Of a stretch of DNA of 47,112 bases, positions 44,901-47,112 are shown piece by piece (positions within the stretch are counted from its first letter, which is position 1; the number at the start of each line of letters is the position of its first letter). Source of the DNA: Bacteroidales bacterium Bact_19 (GTDB lineage: Bacteria > Bacteroidota > Bacteroidia > Bacteroidales > ML635J-15); NCBI GenBank assembly GCA_001603595.1, contig LUZK01000052.1:1-47112 (forward strand). The letters run 5' to 3'. The notes below the pieces were generated by a model. The model did no database searches. It worked only from the letters and a program-made list of their open reading frames with translations, and had not been told where the DNA came from. Position numbers and translations under genes: made by a program.

Positions 44901-45017
44901 GTGAACACCGTAGCGTGCATTTATGTTACTCCCGTTATTAACGAAAAGTTGACCATATGCAACACCGTAAAATAAAGCAAGTATCAGAATAAGTTTTATT
45001 TTTATCATTGACTTCAT
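42000..45017 (-). CDS. SprB-repeat surface adhesin with CHU_C (T9SS type B) C-terminus
   Basis: The 1005-residue protein has a signal peptide (1-22) and an N-terminal β-rich region with several short hydrophobic strands (FITGNLVNNAFISADGHIR). It continues with seven SprB-type repeats, each around 80 residues, starting with C-x-G (NPQCYGNNG, ILCYGDNTT, AQCGNTGG, ITCYGYSNG, PSCNGNPDG, VSCAGYKDG, PTCIGISNG). The last part, IPNAFTPNEDGINDTW to about 1005, is the gliding-motility-associated C-terminal domain that directs secretion through type IX secretion and surface anchoring. ATGs at 45017 and 45008 are both possible. It starts 13 bp after the collagen-like gene, likely cotranscribed. Confidence 0.93.
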   Translation of the reverse strand: MKSMIKIKLILILALFYGVAYGQLFVNNGSNINARYGVHVYIGGTFQNQNNGNANIEAFAGTPAEIFITGNLVNNAFISADGHIRLLGDWINNNTFNAGIGTVFMEGGNQLLSGTSVTQFHNLTLQGTGVKTQTIDKQCNGILNLTDRELATQTHGFYVLNTDPNAVQRITGFVSSLNGGFLSRNTNSNSNYLFPVGSTIGVFRYRPVEIEPANNAANTYTVRLANVDASIESYDINSHTSEVCQINPNFYHQINRTSGGTAADITIFYDQAADGNWDGIANWEAAPFNEWQEISTSFTVADVPMYRAVVNNWNDFSDIPYALYKSSVIITFNDFGPFCLGTPNFTLPTTSNEGIPGTWTPAFVNTSVLGTQTYTFTPNPPLVCATPYSIDIEVIDCCNVSITANATNPQCYGNNGTITFSAVNGQAPFTFTVNGNPATSPYSAPAGTYTVQVTDALGCTDNTVVTITSPSQLNVSYSFNPILCYGDNTTVLVTASGGEPPYTGAGAFQVSAGNYNYVVTDNNGCAESVNVNITQPAQLQVTLTTAPAQCGNTGGSIFSSVSGGTGNYYYIWSNGNTSEFISNINPGAYTLTVSDENSCSLSVSTNVGISGFLSPTITQISPITCYGYSNGALQVNVANTVNPVSYYWNNGINSPFNNNLASGIYNVTVTDGWGCQGTSSFDLQDPQPIIISETLNHPSCNGNPDGSISLSISGGTLPYSFMWNTGSTSSSINNLSSGSYQVTVSDANNCIASKTFILQQPDLISLEYVAHNVSCAGYKDGAIYLNAIGGTAPFNFGIIYDNYTLSGQNHNNLSTGTYTAIVTDINGCSDQKTISISEPYPLSASVTVSNPTCIGISNGEIEVTVIGGTAPYYFTYNQNVVDFHVLTGLPEGVYNVTITDANDCKYEIKAISLTDYQVDCIVIPNAFTPNEDGINDTWIIENIELFPSAYIYVYNRWGQELWVGRPGENWNGTYKDKLVPTGPYLYVINLYNGTKPYVGIVTVIY

Positions 45018-45030
45018 GACATTTATGTCT

Positions 45031-47112
45031 TTATTGATTTTCTAATTTTTCTAATCTTTTGACAACGTCATCTAGAGTTTTTTGTAATTCTTCAATTGTT
45101 TTTTGTTGATTTTCAATTATTTGCTGTTGTTCTTGTATTGCTTTTGTTAGAATAGGAATTAGGGAGATGTAATCAATCATTTTAAATTTTTGAATATTTG
45201 CTTCGTTTTTTGATTTTTTGTCAAGTGGTTTTGTAGCATTTAGGTCTAAAATTTTTTCTTTTACTAATTCAGGTATTATTGTTTCTAATTCTTGAGCAAT
45301 AAAACCAAAACTTTTTTCAGACCTGAAACCTGCATATGGATAATTATCTGTATCATAATTATATTCTACAGGGTTTAAATTCAAAATGATATTAATAGCA
45401 CTATTAATTTTAGTAATATTCTTTTTGAGCTTTATGTCAGAAGCAAAACCAAACCACCCTGTATATCCAAGATCACCTTCGAATAAACCAGCCCAACCAC
45501 TACCTGTGTTAGGCCATGAACCTAAAACTCCAATACCGTCTCCAGAATTAGTTGCTCCTCTAACTCCTCTGCCATATCCACTATTAGAAATATGTAATCC
45601 GAAGACACCTGATGGAGTATATGATGTACTATTATATCTAACTATTCCTTCCATTGCATTATATCCATTTGCAGTATTTGTATTTTCAGCATATAACCCA
45701 CCTCCATCTGTTCCAGTGTGATAGCCATTTAATGCCCAAGCTAAAGTTGCATTAGAACCAACTGCAGATAATAAATCTCCAGCATATGGAGCTGTAGTAT
45801 TTACAGCAAATTGTCCATTGGCTAAAATTCGCATTCTTTCTAAGGAACTTGTAGAAAATGCCATGATATTTGCACCTGCTCTCCATATTCCCATTCCGGT
45901 ATTATTAGTAAAAGAATATACCGGAGATGCTGCAGTGCCATCCTGAACCGTTTGAATTCTTCCATCGGTAGTTATTCTTAATCTTTCTAAACCATTCGTT
46001 GAAAAGCTTAATTGATTATCTGCACTTCTATACATCCCCATGTTAGTATTATTATTGAAAGAGTATGTAGGTGAGTTTGCAGCACCATCATAATATCCTA
46101 AAATTTGACCTGTAGTTGTAATTCTGAAGCGAATTAAATTATTTGTTCTAAAGTCCAATGCTTGATTATCCGTAGTTCCAAGAAAATTTGTTCCTGCAAC
46201 CGTCCCCGTATTTCCAGTGGTTCTCCATGCTATATTGTCAATAGGTCCAAAAGTCCCGTTTCCTAATAGAACATCTGATGAATTACCTGTAAAATTGGTA
46301 ATCGAAAGGTCCCCGTTTGTATCTGATCTAACAATCGCTCCATTTGCTCCGCTGGCAAGAGTGCTTATTCGGGTTGTTCCTACAACATGCAATCTTTGAG
46401 CAGGAGTATTTGTTCCTATACCTACGTTACCACCCGTAAATAATCCGGCATAATTTGTTGTACCTCCACTGACATCAACTCTAAGTCCGATATTTGTAGA
46501 TCCTGCTACAAGTGCTCCGGAAGATAAAATATCAACTCCTACTTTAGTTATTGCAGCTCCAGGATTAATTCTTGTATCTGCATAATAATATCCTGTTATA
46601 GAAGCTGAAGTTACATTCCCTTCTGCTGTTGAGTAAATTGCTGAACCATTTTCACGTGATGTTAATAAAATACCTTCTCCATTACCGTTTTCTTCGATTA
46701 TTAAAGCTTGACCATTATTGTATTCTTCAATAAATAGACCACTATTTATTCCATTCTCGTAAATATGAACTTTGTTTGTAGGAGATGTTGTCCCTATTCC
46801 TACTAAACCTGCATTGTCATAAATTGGGGCAGTTGTACAAGTTGCACTAGTTCCGTCTGATTTAATTACATAATTAGGAGTCGCACAACCAACTGGTCCT
46901 GTCGGTCCCTGAATGCCTTGCGGTCCTTGCGGTCCAACTGGTCCTGTCGGTCCCTGAATGCCTTGCGGACCTTGCGGTCCAACTGGTCCTGTCGGTCCCT
47001 GAATACCTTGCGGACCTTGCGGTCCAACTGGTCCTGTAGGACCTTGAATTCCTTGCGGACCTTGCGGTCCAACTGGTCCTGTTGGTCCCTGAATGCCCTG
47101 CGGACCTTGCGG
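45031..47112 (-). CDS. Collagen-like protein with S74 autoprocessing C-terminus (5' end outside window)
   Basis: The open frame continues to the right edge, so the start is missing; at least 693 codons are seen. It begins with Gly-X-Y repeats (47112 to about 46890), followed by [19 protein letters not shown]. Then come trimeric-fibre-like β repeats with the recurring phrases VGIGTxxPxxxxHV and FSTxxLERxRI. The C-terminal part (about 45410 to 45160) has [12 protein letters not shown], the start of the S74 intramolecular chaperone domain known from phage tail fibres, whose Ser-Asp pair cuts itself. A coiled coil ([20 protein letters not shown]) ends the chain. It is probably a secreted or surface fibre. 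Confidence 0.9.
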   Translation of the reverse strand, partial: PQGPQGIQGPTGPVGPQGPQGIQGPTGPVGPQGPQGIQGPTGPVGPQGPQGIQGPTGPVGPQGPQGIQGPTGPVGCATPNYVIKSDGTSATCTTAPIYDNAGLVGIGTTSPTNKVHIYENGINSGLFIEEYNNGQALIIEENGNGEGILLTSRENGSAIYSTAEGNVTSASITGYYYADTRINPGAAITKVGVDILSSGALVAGSTNIGLRVDVSGGTTNYAGLFTGGNVGIGTNTPAQRLHVVGTTRISTLASGANGAIVRSDTNGDLSITNFTGNSSDVLLGNGTFGPIDNIAWRTTGNTGTVAGTNFLGTTDNQALDFRTNNLIRFRITTTGQILGYYDGAANSPTYSFNNNTNMGMYRSADNQLSFSTNGLERLRITTDGRIQTVQDGTAASPVYSFTNNTGMGIWRAGANIMAFSTSSLERMRILANGQFAVNTTAPYAGDLLSAVGSNATLAWALNGYHTGTDGGGLYAENTNTANGYNAMEGIVRYNSTSYTPSGVFGLHISNSGYGRGVRGATNSGDGIGVLGSWPNTGSGWAGLFEGDLGYTGWFGFASDIKLKKNITKINSAINIILNLNPVEYNYDTDNYPYAGFRSEKSFGFIAQELETIIPELVKEKILDLNATKPLDKKSKNEANIQKFKMIDYISLIPILTKAIQEQQQIIENQQKTIEELQKTLDDVVKRLEKLENQ
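46916..47112 (-). repeat. 45-bp tandem repeat encoding collagen-like Gly-X-Y triplets
   Basis: Units of 45 bp begin at 46916, 46961, 47006, 47051 and 47096 and run off the edge. Each encodes five triplets ([15 protein letters not shown]). Copies differ at only a few bases, mainly in wobble positions. Confidence 0.95.

Noticed and set aside
46390-46392. TTG at 46392 as the start of the S74 protein
   Set aside because: The same frame is open to the window edge and codes for [16 protein letters not shown] directly across this codon, so the TTG is internal.
46866-47112. CRISPR array or a separate minus-strand ORF at the right edge
   Set aside because: The 45-bp units are contiguous without spacers and encode regular Gly-X-Y triplets in the frame of the S74 protein. 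The other open frame here (46866-47072) is a shadow of the repeat.

Overview
This 47.1 kb window is AT-rich chromosomal DNA from a member of the Bacteroidota, most likely an anaerobic or facultative, Bacteroidales-like lineage. Four things support this. The surface protein at 42000-45017 ends in a gliding-associated (CHU_C, type IX secretion type B) sorting domain. Bacteroidota-specific families are present (GWxTD lipoprotein, BT_3928-type DoxX protein, OmpA/PD40/TPR protein). Promoters fit TTTG-18/20-TAnnTTTG. Ferredoxin-linked fermentation enzymes occur (IorAB, tungsten-type aldehyde oxidoreductase). No tRNA, rRNA, insertion sequence or CRISPR array was found.

Layout. 1-2.9 kb: a zinc-ribbon membrane protein and an M49-like zinc peptidase lipoprotein, closed by a terminator and a 28-bp perfect hairpin. 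3.0-8.9 kb, minus strand: a ten-gene arsenic operon in the order thioredoxin-like, arsR, ArsF-like, arsG, permease, rhodanese-like, ArsF-like lipoprotein, ArsF-like, arsC, acr3. It starts at a promoter whose -7 box sits inside a perfect inverted repeat, a likely ArsR operator. The arsG gene and the permease carry one single-base frameshift each, and the permease also has an in-frame TGA; no comparable lesion was noticed elsewhere. 9.2-16.0 kb: housekeeping and small genes (PLP racemase-fold enzyme, EamA transporter, SRAP, M23/LysM peptidase, SixA, GlyA, a zinc-ribbon protein). 16.0-16.6 kb: a repeat-bearing AT-rich intergenic region.

16.6-32.5 kb: RlhA-like U32 protein, cdaA-folP on the minus strand, then a plus-strand run tmk, BT_3928-like, tpiA, prmA, a 1509-residue exported protein, a GWxTD lipoprotein and rlmB, facing dnaX. 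32.6-41.7 kb: iorAB, a double-OmpA envelope protein, tdh, thiS-thiF and a tungsten-type AOR. This block suggests amino-acid fermentation with ferredoxin as electron carrier. 42.0-47.1 kb: two surface proteins on the minus strand, a SprB-repeat adhesin and a collagen-like protein with an S74 autoprocessing C-terminus whose start lies beyond the right edge.

The most interesting unit is the arsenic operon. It combines cytoplasmic arsenate reduction and arsenite export (ArsC, Acr3) with what looks like a trans-envelope thiol relay: a cytoplasmic thioredoxin-like protein, the CcdA-like ArsG, and three different exported thioredoxin-fold proteins. All functions are inferred by reading the sequence; no database search was run.
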